Below are positions 25,712 to 34,814 of a stretch of DNA of 64,000 nucleotides, one piece after another. The first letter of the stretch is position 1. Every line of letters starts with the position of its first letter. Below the pieces are notes generated by a model. The model worked only from the letters and a program-made list of their open reading frames with translations, was not told where the DNA came from and did no database searches. Both the position numbers and the translations under genes were made by a program. Origin of the DNA: Marinoscillum sp040218045 (GTDB taxonomy: Bacteria; Bacteroidota; Bacteroidia; Cytophagales; Cyclobacteriaceae); the NCBI GenBank assembly GCA_040218045.1, contig JAVJQA010000025.1:16223-80222 (forward strand). The letters are read 5' to 3'.

Positions 25712-26935
25712 TTAATGTTTAGACTTTAATATTTCATGTCCCATTTTATCACGTTTGGTCTCAAGATACCTTTGATTGTGCTTATTTGGAACAACTTCAA
25801 TAGGAATATTCTCTACAATTTCCAGGCCATATCCCATCAATCCCACTCGCTTTTTAGGATTATTTGTGATTAATTTAATCTTGGTAATCCCCAACTTTCT
25901 TAGGATTTGAGCTCCTACACCATAGTCACGTTGGTCCATTTGAAAACCTAACTTTTCATTGGCTTCCACTGTATCCAACCCTTCCTCCTGAAGTTTGTAG
26001 GCCTTGAGTTTGTTAATCAATCCAATGCCCCTACCTTCTTGGTTCATATAAAGTACCACCCCTTGACCGGACTCCTCCACCATCTGCATCGCACTGTGCA
26101 GTTGGTTACCACAATCGCATCTAAAAGACCCAAAAATATCACCTGTTACACAGGAAGAATGTACCCGAACCATCACAGGATCCCCTTCGTTCCATTCTCC
26201 TTTAAACAATGCAAGGTGGGTCTCTCCCGTATTGGTTTGCTTAAAAGCTTTCAACTTAAACAAACCATGTTCAGTTGGCATATCCACAGTAATCTCTTCG
26301 GTGACCAGTGACTCCTTCTCCATACGATAAGCAATCAGGTCTTTGATAGCTACGAGTTTTAGGTCAAATTTATCAGCAATGATCCTTAAGTCAGGCAGAC
26401 GAGCCATGGAACCATCTTCCTTTAGGATTTCCACTAGTACGCCTCCGGGTTTTAATCCAGCCAATCGCGAAAAATCAACTGCCGCCTCCGTATGGCCAGT
26501 TCTTCTGAGTACTCCACCTTGTTTTGCCTTTAGGGGGAAAATATGTCCAGGTTTACCTAATTCTTCGGGCTTGGTATCGGGGTTTACCAAAGCCTGGACA
26601 GTTTTCGCTCGATCTGAAGTACTGATACCTGTGGAAGTGCCATGGCCTATTAAATCCACGGAAACGGTAAATGGAGTTTCATAAACAGCAGTATTCTTTC
26701 CTACCATGAGCTCCAACTCCAACTCTTCACACCGGGACTCAGGAATAGCTGCGCATATCAATCCACGGCCTTCTTTCGCCATGAAATTAATAATCTCAGG
26801 AGTTGTCTTTTCTGCACTACAAATAAAATCACCCTCATTCTCACGATCCTCATCATCTACCACGATGATTATCTCTCCATTCCTGATGGCTTCTATAGCG
26901 TCTTCTATAGGGTCAAGCAAATGCTCTTTACTCAT
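25712..26935 (-). CDS. ribBA: Bifunctional DHBP synthase / GTP cyclohydrolase II (RibBA)
   Basis: This 407-residue fusion supplies both starting units of riboflavin synthesis. The RibB half (about 1-205) converts ribulose 5-phosphate to 3,4-dihydroxy-2-butanone 4-phosphate and shows the acidic loop VVDDEDRENEGDFIC and RRTGHTEAAVDFSRLAG. The RibA half (about 206-400) opens the GTP ring and has the zinc ligands Cys262, Cys273 and Cys275 (SSCVTGDIFGSFRCDCGNQL) and the EGRGIGL loop. Both active sites look intact. It lies between dnaG and the exported hypothetical gene on one strand. Confidence 0.97.
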   Translation of the reverse strand: MSKEHLLDPIEDAIEAIRNGEIIIVVDDEDRENEGDFICSAEKTTPEIINFMAKEGRGLICAAIPESRCEELELELMVGKNTAVYETPFTVSVDLIGHGTSTGISTSDRAKTVQALVNPDTKPEELGKPGHIFPLKAKQGGVLRRTGHTEAAVDFSRLAGLKPGGVLVEILKEDGSMARLPDLRIIADKFDLKLVAIKDLIAYRMEKESLVTEEITVDMPTEHGLFKLKAFKQTNTGETHLALFKGEWNEGDPVMVRVHSSCVTGDIFGSFRCDCGNQLHSAMQMVEESGQGVVLYMNQEGRGIGLINKLKAYKLQEEGLDTVEANEKLGFQMDQRDYGVGAQILRKLGITKIKLITNNPKKRVGLMGYGLEIVENIPIEVVPNKHNQRYLETKRDKMGHEILKSKH

Positions 26936-26963
26936 TGTTGTTTATTTATATGCTTAATACAAA

Positions 26964-28901
26964 TTACTTTACTGTGACGTTCCCCAAAATCTTGGCGATA
27001 CTCATTTCTATTTTCTTCAGCTCATTGATTTCATCCAGCAGAATATCAATATCCGCTTCACTGGTGGCATCTTTAAGCTTTCTTGTTTCCTCTTCTACCA
27101 GGTGCTGAACGATCCTGAATTTCAATCTCAAAATATTGGAATAAGTAATATCCCTCAACTTGTCCTCTTCCTTGGGAACATAGATTTGAAATCGCTTGTG
27201 CCAGTTTTCGCTCACCTCATGCCTGGGAGTCATTAAGTCCACTACAACCCGTTTAATTTGTTCGTTGCAGTGATCCAGTAAATAGTCGCCATCAATGATT
27301 ACACCCTCGTTGAGTTTGGTTTTAAATACCTCTAGGATTTCTTTATAAATCGGATGAGTAAACTGGATTTCTTCCACTTCAGAGAGGAAATATGCAATCA
27401 GCTCCTGGTCAATCGATTCCTGATTGGTGATACTATGTTTCCCATAATTCACTAAAACCCGTACACTTTCCCGTTCCTGTAATTCTATTACCTTGAGGAT
27501 ATCCAACTCCTCAACTTCCTCGGGATTTGCTGATAGTAATTCCTGAGGTGTGATGGGCTCACGATATTCTCTAGAACCGGTGAGTTTTTCCTTATTGAGC
27601 TCAATGAGGATTTTATTCTGCTCTGAAACGAGCACTGACTCCTGAATACCCAATAAGTCACTGCATTCTTTTAAATAAACAGTCCTTTTTACCGGATCTT
27701 CTATTTTGGTGATCGACCGTACTATGTCCTTGATCAACCCAGCTTTCTTTACGGGATCATCTTTGGCATCTGCCAAAAACAACTTGGTTTTGAACCGAAT
27801 AATATCCTGAGATTCGCTTTCAATGTAATGCCTGAATGCACTGGTACCCAGCTGTTTAGCATAACTGTCTGGATCTTCTCCTTCCGGTAACGCAACAGCC
27901 TTCACGTTCAGGCCACCCTCAAGCAACATATCGATACCACGAATCGACGCCTTGATACCGGCAGCATCTCCATCAAAGATTACCGTAACGTTTTCTGTAT
28001 AGCGCCTGATCAGTTTGATCTGATCTTCAGTGAGTGCAGTACCTGATGATGAAACCACATTTTTAACACCAGTCTGATGCATCGAAATAACATCCGTGTA
28101 TCCTTCAACCAGAAAGATGTTGTCTTCCTTTCTGACCTCTTGTTTGGCGTGAAACAGCCCGTAAAGTATACGGCTTTTATTGTACAACTCAGTCTCAGGT
28201 GAGTTGATGTACTTGGGTTGTTTCTTATCCTTACTAAGCGTGCGTGCACCAAATGCAACCACCTTACCTGAAATATTGTGAATCGGGAATATGACGCGAT
28301 TTCTAAACCGATCGTAAGTCTTACCTCCTTCTTTGGTAATGATCAGGCCTGCATCTTCCAGTAAATCTCGTTGGTAGCCTTTCCCCTCAGCAGTTTTCAG
28401 CAGGTCATCCCATGCTTCGATTGTGTAACCAAGCTCAAATTCCTTAATGGACTCTTCGGTAAAACCACGCTCCTTGAAATAACTCAACCCTATTGATTTA
28501 CCCTCGTCATGATTCCACAGACGATCAACAAAGTGATCTTTAGCAAAATTGAGAAGGATAAACAGACTCTCTCTGCGATTCTGAGCTTCTTGTTGCTCAT
28601 CAGTCTGCTCCTCTTCAACGATCTCTATTCCGTAGCGTTGAGCCAGAAATTTCAAAGCCTCAACATATGAGAGTCCATCAATCTCCATCACAAACGTAAT
28701 GGCATCTCCTCCCTTTCCACTACTAAAGTCCTTGAAAATACCCTTGGATGGAACCACGTAAAATGAAGGAGTCTTTTCATTGCTAAATGGACTTAGAGCC
28801 TTATAACTTGACCCTGAACGCTTTAGCGTAACAAAATCACCAACCACTTCCACAATATCCATGCGGTTTTTGATTTCTTCTATAGTGGCTGGACTGATCA
28901 T
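26964..28901 (-). CDS. dnaG: DNA primase DnaG, N-terminal zinc ligands missing
   Basis: Primase makes RNA primers for replication. The 645-residue protein has the usual order: N-terminal CHC2-type domain (about 1-100), TOPRIM catalytic core (about 255-345, VEGYTDVISMHQTG and IFDGDAAGIKAS with the acidic metal ligands), then a helicase-binding C-terminal part. The zinc-binding residues of the first domain are absent. Where CHC2 primases have CPFHNEKTPSF and CFGC, this one reads LSPFSNEKTPSF and FKDFSSGKGG, while the surrounding fold is conserved. From memory this loss is shared by other Bacteroidota primases. It heads the dnaG-ribBA-surE run. Confidence 0.96.
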   Translation of the reverse strand: MISPATIEEIKNRMDIVEVVGDFVTLKRSGSSYKALSPFSNEKTPSFYVVPSKGIFKDFSSGKGGDAITFVMEIDGLSYVEALKFLAQRYGIEIVEEEQTDEQQEAQNRRESLFILLNFAKDHFVDRLWNHDEGKSIGLSYFKERGFTEESIKEFELGYTIEAWDDLLKTAEGKGYQRDLLEDAGLIITKEGGKTYDRFRNRVIFPIHNISGKVVAFGARTLSKDKKQPKYINSPETELYNKSRILYGLFHAKQEVRKEDNIFLVEGYTDVISMHQTGVKNVVSSSGTALTEDQIKLIRRYTENVTVIFDGDAAGIKASIRGIDMLLEGGLNVKAVALPEGEDPDSYAKQLGTSAFRHYIESESQDIIRFKTKLFLADAKDDPVKKAGLIKDIVRSITKIEDPVKRTVYLKECSDLLGIQESVLVSEQNKILIELNKEKLTGSREYREPITPQELLSANPEEVEELDILKVIELQERESVRVLVNYGKHSITNQESIDQELIAYFLSEVEEIQFTHPIYKEILEVFKTKLNEGVIIDGDYLLDHCNEQIKRVVVDLMTPRHEVSENWHKRFQIYVPKEEDKLRDITYSNILRLKFRIVQHLVEEETRKLKDATSEADIDILLDEINELKKIEMSIAKILGNVTVK

Positions 28902-29003
28902 CTTTTTTTATTATGTCGCGAATTTCCGTGGTATCACATCGCCAAACAAATATTACCAAAGTTAAAATGTAATATTTATCTCGTCGTTTACTAAATTTAA
29001 TAT

Positions 29004-29597
29004 ATGCTTTTGGAAAACGGATATGTACTTGAGTTTCCTGATGGCCTGGCTTTCAGTAATGACGAGTTCTTTGACTTCTGTCAAAAAAACCCGGAACTAA
29101 AGATAGAGCGAGATCATTTTTTCAACCTAATCATTATGTCACCAACCGGAAGTTTATCAGGCTTTTTCAACGGCCAAATATTATTGAAGCTTGGGATTTG
29201 GAATGAATCTAACAAACTAGGTAAAGTCTTTGATTCCTCTTCGGGATTTATTCTTCCTGACAATTCAGTACGTTCTCCTGATGTATCTTGGGTTTCGAAC
29301 CAACAATGGGATAAGTTGACCAGGGTACAAAAAATGAAATTTGCACCGGTCTGTCCAGAATTTGTTGTAGAGTTAAAATCCCCATCAGACTCATTGAAAG
29401 AACTTAAAGAAAAAATGGAGACTTACGCTTCTAATGGTGTAAAACTGGGCTGGTTAATCGATTTAGAGGCCCAAGCAGTACATCTCTATGACTCAAAAGG
29501 TTTTATTAAGCTGGTTGAAGGATTTTCAAACAACTTATCAGGAGAAAGTGTACTTCCAGGTTTTGAATTGGATTTAAAGTTTCTCCTGGAGGAATAA
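29004..29597 (+). CDS. Uma2-family putative restriction-like endonuclease (DUF820)
   Basis: A 197-residue Uma2/DUF820 protein with a PD-(D/E)xK-type core. It shows RSPDVSWV with the conserved acidic residue, then the FVVELKSPSDSLKELKEKM block carrying the E-x-K pair, and the family ending GVKLGWLIDLEAQAVHLY. These proteins are abundant in cyanobacteria and scattered in Bacteroidota; their natural role is not established. It is a single gene, divergent from dnaG and convergent with the alpha/beta hydrolase. Confidence 0.85.
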   Translation: MLLENGYVLEFPDGLAFSNDEFFDFCQKNPELKIERDHFFNLIIMSPTGSLSGFFNGQILLKLGIWNESNKLGKVFDSSSGFILPDNSVRSPDVSWVSNQQWDKLTRVQKMKFAPVCPEFVVELKSPSDSLKELKEKMETYASNGVKLGWLIDLEAQAVHLYDSKGFIKLVEGFSNNLSGESVLPGFELDLKFLLEE

Positions 29598-29600
29598 AGC

Positions 29601-30494
29601 TTACTTGCACACTTCAACTGCTGTGCAATCCCCTTCTCCTTCACTTAACACTAAATGGGATTGTCTCTTGATTCCCTTCAAGACGTCATTTTCGAGGAAA
29701 TCGTCGACATATTTAATATACTCTTTATTAATTGGCTTACTGGCCCACTCATGTCCTCCACCACAATCAGTGATCAAGTAGTATTGCTGATTTAATGATT
29801 CTAATCTCCTGGCCAACGAATAGCCGCCATAAAGCATCATAAAACCCGTTTGATCCGCTTCACAATAATGATGTGATGCATTGGCATAAGGCACTAAAGG
29901 GTCGCAAGTACCATGAAACAATAAAGAAGGGGTAGCTGTGGCCACAGTAACCCACTGTTCATCCAGTAAAGCCCCAGCCATACTCACCAATCCTGCATAC
30001 TGAAAATTGTCTGGCAATATACCTTGCTGGGTTTTCTTCCAAAAAACAGCTTGCAATACTGCTTCTGCGCCAGCACTGCTCCCAGCCAACACAATTTTTT
30101 CAGGATCTATTACTGGTTCATTTTTGATGAGATACGCCACAGCCTGATGAATATTTTGAGCAGCGATGTACAGGGTATTGATCTTGTTTTGCACCGCCTG
30201 ATCACAGCTAAAGGACTTCCCTTTCATGGTGAGGTGGTAAGATATGGTAGCCGATGCCCAACCTCGTTTTGCATAGCGTTCACAAAACTCCAAATGCGGT
30301 GGACTATCACGCATACCTCCACTAAATCCGCCACCATGAACATAGATGACCAACGGTAATTTGTCTTTAGTACCAGCTGGTAAAAACAGGTCCAGACCTA
30401 GTGTGTCCTCATAAATCATAGTTCTCCGCTCAACGGATTGGGCAGACATCAGGTAACCTAGCAGAGAAAGCAGCAACATTACAGGATATTTCAT
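29601..30494 (-). CDS. Exported alpha/beta hydrolase (carboxylesterase/lipase-like)
   Basis: A 297-residue hydrolase with signal peptide MKYPVMLLLSLLGYLMSAQS. The HGGG oxyanion motif is present in YVHGGGFSGGM, the nucleophile elbow is GSSAGAEA with the central Ser, and a likely catalytic His is in GGGHEW. This matches the hormone-sensitive-lipase/BD-FAE type of esterase. In the glucan locus it could remove acyl groups from the polysaccharide, but the substrate is inferred only from position. It lies 46 bp downstream of the sulfatase on the same strand. Confidence 0.8.
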   Translation of the reverse strand: MKYPVMLLLSLLGYLMSAQSVERRTMIYEDTLGLDLFLPAGTKDKLPLVIYVHGGGFSGGMRDSPPHLEFCERYAKRGWASATISYHLTMKGKSFSCDQAVQNKINTLYIAAQNIHQAVAYLIKNEPVIDPEKIVLAGSSAGAEAVLQAVFWKKTQQGILPDNFQYAGLVSMAGALLDEQWVTVATATPSLLFHGTCDPLVPYANASHHYCEADQTGFMMLYGGYSLARRLESLNQQYYLITDCGGGHEWASKPINKEYIKYVDDFLENDVLKGIKRQSHLVLSEGEGDCTAVEVCK

Positions 30495-30540
30495 AGTATT
30501 GGATTGAAGATGTATGTGAAATTACACATCAAATCTTAAA

Positions 30541-32040
30541 TCAATATGTTCCACGGTAAATGTGATCAAATCGCTTGCCATGATCCGGCTTTAGTGGCAT
30601 CGACTCCCCACCGGTTTCATCCAGCCATGTGAATAATGCATCTCTTAAACCTTTGGCTACCGCATCATATTCCGGATTGCGAATCAGATTTCTCATTTCA
30701 TTGGGATCATTCTCAATATCATAAAGTTCATTGATATCCCAAATACCATGATATCGGATGAATTTGTATTTGGAGGTTCTTACCGCATGCACCGTTGGTG
30801 TTTGGGGGAATGGTCTCTCCCAGAAATATTCATAGTATACAGTATCTCTCCACGCAATCTCCTGATCATACAGAAGTGGCTTGAAAGAGTTGCCGTCCAT
30901 ATTTTCTTTCGTTGAAAGGCCAGCAAAATCCATCACAGTAGGCCCAACATCAACATTTTGAACTACCTCTGACAGCTTTGATCCTTTTGGTAGATCCGCT
31001 CCCATAGCCAACATCGGTACGCGCATTGATTCTTCATAAGCTTGTCTTTTATCAATCAACCCGTGTTCACCAAAAGAGAAGCCATTGTCACCCATGTAGA
31101 TCACTATAGTATTTTCCATCAAACCTTCTTTTTCTAAATGATCAAGCACTGTTCCGATACTTTCGTCCACGCCTAAAAGGGTTTCACAATAACGCTTGTA
31201 AAAGTCTTCAAAATTGATCTGACCATGATACATGTAGTCAACGCCGTGCCAGCTGTTTCTTTGTGCTTTAGCCCAATTGGGAAGGTCTTCATAATTATAC
31301 TCTTCAGCTGAAACTGTACTGCGCTCATGACCTGGAGGAAACATTGTAGGTGGATAAGCTATTGCTTCATTTTCATATTTTCCTAAATGCCTTTTGGCAG
31401 GTTTGAAGTCAGCATGAACCCCCTTGTGTGACAGGTATAAAAAGAAAGGTTTTTCTTTATCCCTTTTACTGATGAAATCAATAGCATAGTCAGTTAAGAC
31501 ATCAGATACATAAGCTGAATCTGTGTGGGCTCGTTCTGTGCCATTGAAATTGATTACTGGATTGTAATAAACGCCCTGTCCTTTAAAACTGGCCCAAAAA
31601 TCAAATCCTGGTCGCTTACCGCTATGGTGTTCACCCATGTGCCATTTTCCAATAAATCCCGTCTGATAACCGGCCTCATTCTGTAAATACTCGGGAAAAA
31701 ATACCGTCCCTTCAGGGATGAGCGATTGATTATCTACCACCTTATGATTGTGAGCGTACTGACCAGATAAGATACTGGCGCGACTGGGAGAGCATAAAGA
31801 AGTACTCACGAAAGCGTTTTCAATATGTACTCCTTCTGCAGCCATTCTGTCCATATTAGGAGTTTCCAGAAATGGCACCTTACCAGTAAAGCCCATAAAA
31901 TCATATCGGTGGTCATCACTCAGAATAAATACAACGTTTTTCTGATTAGACTTATCAGGTTGTGGTTGCTGCGCTTCTTGTTTTGTGCCACATGAAAGTA
32001 GCATCAAACCTGAAATAATCATTAGGACAATCGCTCTCAT
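30541..32040 (-). CDS. Sulfatase (S1 family) lipoprotein
   Basis: A 499-residue formylglycine-dependent sulfatase. The signal peptide ends LLSC (Cys17), so it is a lipoprotein. The metal-binding ILSDDHRYD segment holds Asp42 and Asp43. The modification site CSPSRASILSG begins with Cys83, which would be converted to formylglycine by an anaerobic or FGE-type maturase not seen in this window. GKWHMGEHH and YMGDNGFSFGEHGLIDKR are further active-site blocks. The substrate is unknown. It follows the GH3 gene by 133 bp and may belong to the polysaccharide locus. Confidence 0.92.
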   Translation of the reverse strand: MRAIVLMIISGLMLLSCGTKQEAQQPQPDKSNQKNVVFILSDDHRYDFMGFTGKVPFLETPNMDRMAAEGVHIENAFVSTSLCSPSRASILSGQYAHNHKVVDNQSLIPEGTVFFPEYLQNEAGYQTGFIGKWHMGEHHSGKRPGFDFWASFKGQGVYYNPVINFNGTERAHTDSAYVSDVLTDYAIDFISKRDKEKPFFLYLSHKGVHADFKPAKRHLGKYENEAIAYPPTMFPPGHERSTVSAEEYNYEDLPNWAKAQRNSWHGVDYMYHGQINFEDFYKRYCETLLGVDESIGTVLDHLEKEGLMENTIVIYMGDNGFSFGEHGLIDKRQAYEESMRVPMLAMGADLPKGSKLSEVVQNVDVGPTVMDFAGLSTKENMDGNSFKPLLYDQEIAWRDTVYYEYFWERPFPQTPTVHAVRTSKYKFIRYHGIWDINELYDIENDPNEMRNLIRNPEYDAVAKGLRDALFTWLDETGGESMPLKPDHGKRFDHIYRGTY

Positions 32041-32173
32041 TTCTAATTGATTTTAGTGATTTTAATTCCGTTTAGGAAGGTCTCCAACTTAATGTCAAGA
32101 TCACATTCGGTATGAAGTAGAATGAATAACCAGCGTAGGAACAGTTTAATCAACGGATATGATTTTATTTCAT

Positions 32174-34480
32174 TCATTTCTCCCAGTTAACAGTCACAGA
32201 CTGAACGTCCTCAGAGCTTGTTCCAATCATGATCTCAAATTCACCAGACTCCCAGTCATATATCATGGATTGATCAGAACGATCAGGATCGTAGGTATAA
32301 AACTTCAAATCATCAGTTGTCACAGTAAAAGTCACAGTAACTGTACTTCCGCCTTCGATCTCTATTTTCTTAAAATCCTTTAATTCCTTCAAGGGTCTGG
32401 TTGTTGAGCCAACCAAATCTCTGATATAGAGTTGAACCACTTCTTTACCCGAAATCTGACTGCTATTGGTGACTGGCACCATTACATTAAGCTCTTGTTT
32501 ACCTTTTAGCTCGTTGGAACTCACTTCTATTTTTCCATAGCTGAACTCCGCGTAACTCAACCCAAAGCCAAAAGGATAAAGCGGGGTATTAGGTACATCC
32601 AGATAATTAGACTTAAACTTTTGGAACCATTGGCCGTCCGGTAAGGGTCTGCCTGTATTCTTGTGTCCGTAGAACAAAGGAACCTGACCTACGTTTCTAG
32701 GAAAGGTCATGCTAAGTTTTCCAGATGGATTCACATCGCCAAAAAGCACATCGGCTACAGCATTTCCAGCTTCAGTACCTCCAAACCAGGTATTTAAAAT
32801 AGCTGGAGCATTTTCTGCTGTCCATTCCATAGCCAATGGTCTACCTGCCAGTAGCACAACAGCCAGTGGTTTTCCTGTTTTCAATAGAGCCTCTAGAAGC
32901 TTTCGCTGAGATTCCGGTAAGCTGATATCTGATCTACTGGAACTTTCCCCTGACATCTCCGCTGCTTCACCCAGCACAGCTACAATGACATCTGATCGCT
33001 TAGCGATATTCATTGCTTCCTGTATCAATTCATCCTCTGACCGATCGTCTCTATTGGTGGGCTTACCGAAAATACTAAATCTCTTTTCTAACTCCGGATC
33101 AGCTACCACATTCGCTCCTTTTGCGTAGAGCACCGTTCCATTATCACCAAGGGCAGTTTTGAGGCCATCATATATCGAAACTGACTCTTTAAAATTTGCT
33201 GCCACACTCCAGGTACCAGTTACGTTTTCTCCATTATCGGCCAAAGGTCCAATCACTGCTATGGTACCAGATTTCTTCAACGGAAGGATGCCTTCGTTTT
33301 TTAGCAACACAAAGGATTCACCCGCGACTTTTCTGGCAAACTTTCGATTCTCAGCGGTAAAAATTTCTGATTGAGCTCTTTGTGTATCGCAATACCTGTA
33401 AGGATCATCAAATAATCCTAACTGATACTTTGCCTCTAAAATCCTTCTACACGCCTGGTTAATCTCCGCCTCTGAGATTTTACCTTCGTCAAGTGAAGTT
33501 TTTAAGGTGGTGAGAAAACCCTCTCCTACCATATCCATATCATTTCCTGCAGTTAGAGCCAGGGCTGAAACCTGTTGCAAATCACCCATCCCATGAGCCA
33601 TCATTTCATTGATGCCTGTGTAGTCACTAACCACAAAACCATCAAATCCCCATTGGTTACGTAGTACCTCAGTTAATAACCATTTATTTCCAGTAGCCGG
33701 AATCCCATCAATTTCATTGAAGGAAGCCATTACCGAACCGACTCCTGCGTCGACAGCAGCTTTGTAGGGAGGCAGATAATCATTGTACATTCTCAACCGA
33801 CTCATATCCACCGTGTTGTAATCACGCCCTGCCTCAGCGGCACCATAAAGCGCAAAATGTTTTACACATGCCATCATGGTATTATTTGCCGAAAGGTCAC
33901 TTCCCTGATAACCTCTGACCATTGCCTGTGCCAGCTGCCCACCCAGATAAGGATCCTCACCAAATCCTTCAGAAACACGTCCCCATCTAGGGTCACGTGT
34001 GATGTCCGTCATTGGGGAGAACGTCCATGCGATCCCATCAGCAGTAGCTTCCTGTGCAGCCATTCTTGCGGATTGCTCAATCAGTGCCATGTCCCAGGTA
34101 GTAGAAAGACCAAGAGGAATGGGAAAAACTGTTTTGTAACCATGGATAACATCCATGGCAAATAACAATGGAATGCCCAACCGACTTTCCTCCACAGCTA
34201 CTTTTTGTGCCTTTCTGATTTTATCTACTCCCTGGATGTTAAAAAGACCACCAACTTTTCCTTCCTTTATCTTTGGGACGATTCCTTTGTTCTCAGCTAT
34301 TCCTGTATTAATATCTCCTGCAGCAGGTAAATTCAACTGACCAATCTTCTCCTCGATGGTCATCAGAGCCATCAATGAATCTATTTTATGGTCATGAATA
34401 GACGTGGAGTCAGCTCGCTCAGGTGACTGACATCCTATCAAAAAGCTTATGATGATTGGTAATATTCTTAAAGTTTTCAT
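32174..34480 (-). CDS. bglX: GH3 beta-glucosidase lipoprotein (BglX type)
   Basis: A 768-residue glycoside hydrolase family 3 enzyme, most similar to BglX exo-beta-glucosidases. The lipoprotein signal ends FLIGC (Cys17). The TIM-barrel domain carries nucleophile Asp286 in GFVVSDYTG. The alpha/beta sandwich carries the acid/base Glu in EMSGESSSR, and a fibronectin-III-like domain ends the protein. The start is ATG 34480: an upstream in-frame ATG would run through the wrecked esterase gene, whose stop lies only 8 bp away. Beside GH144-type genes it probably splits sophoro-oligosaccharides to glucose, as reported for the Bacteroides enzyme BT_3567. Confidence 0.93.
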   Translation of the reverse strand: MKTLRILPIIISFLIGCQSPERADSTSIHDHKIDSLMALMTIEEKIGQLNLPAAGDINTGIAENKGIVPKIKEGKVGGLFNIQGVDKIRKAQKVAVEESRLGIPLLFAMDVIHGYKTVFPIPLGLSTTWDMALIEQSARMAAQEATADGIAWTFSPMTDITRDPRWGRVSEGFGEDPYLGGQLAQAMVRGYQGSDLSANNTMMACVKHFALYGAAEAGRDYNTVDMSRLRMYNDYLPPYKAAVDAGVGSVMASFNEIDGIPATGNKWLLTEVLRNQWGFDGFVVSDYTGINEMMAHGMGDLQQVSALALTAGNDMDMVGEGFLTTLKTSLDEGKISEAEINQACRRILEAKYQLGLFDDPYRYCDTQRAQSEIFTAENRKFARKVAGESFVLLKNEGILPLKKSGTIAVIGPLADNGENVTGTWSVAANFKESVSIYDGLKTALGDNGTVLYAKGANVVADPELEKRFSIFGKPTNRDDRSEDELIQEAMNIAKRSDVIVAVLGEAAEMSGESSSRSDISLPESQRKLLEALLKTGKPLAVVLLAGRPLAMEWTAENAPAILNTWFGGTEAGNAVADVLFGDVNPSGKLSMTFPRNVGQVPLFYGHKNTGRPLPDGQWFQKFKSNYLDVPNTPLYPFGFGLSYAEFSYGKIEVSSNELKGKQELNVMVPVTNSSQISGKEVVQLYIRDLVGSTTRPLKELKDFKKIEIEGGSTVTVTFTVTTDDLKFYTYDPDRSDQSMIYDWESGEFEIMIGTSSEDVQSVTVNWEK

Positions 34481-34487
34481 GATCCCT

Positions 34488-34814
34488 TCAATTCTGCACC
34501 GTTCTTGATTCTTCTGAAATGCCATTTTCATTTAATGCTTCTACTTTGTAATAGTACTTTTGACCCACATTCAGAGCTTTCATCTCATATTTATTTTAAT
34601 TGTAAATGATCTTGCCTTGCTCACCTACTCCAGGCAAATAAAGGACTACCGGGTACTTTTTTGTGGCATCAGAATTTGCAGGGTTTAAAATTCTGAAGTT
34701 AACGCTACTGCCCTTTTTGGAATAGGTTTGTTTTTGAAAAATTTCCCTAGTTGGCTGTGACCAGCCAACCAGGGGAATAACCAAACACAAAAATGATGAA
34801 ACCAACTTACTCAT
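34488..34814 (-). pseudogene. Remnant of an exported esterase with C-terminal FnIII domain
   Basis: Starting at ATG 34814, the frame encodes a signal peptide (MSKLVSSFLCLVIPLVGWSQ) and the first strand of an alpha/beta hydrolase: a segment of the type ILNPANSDATKKYPVVLYLP followed by GVGEQG. It then stops at TAA 34596-34598. The same frame resumes at once with KALNVGQKYYYKVEALNENG and ends at TGA 34488-34490, which looks like the last strands of a fibronectin-III domain. The core of the gene is missing, including the nucleophile, so an internal deletion has left both ends. Its ATG overlaps the stop of the upstream GH144-type gene by 8 bp, so it was once part of the operon. Confidence 0.7.

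Noticed and set aside
34481..34531. Upstream ATG for the GH3 gene
   Set aside because: It reads through the end of the remnant gene in another frame and would bury the lipoprotein signal. ATG 34480 is right after the remnant's stop.
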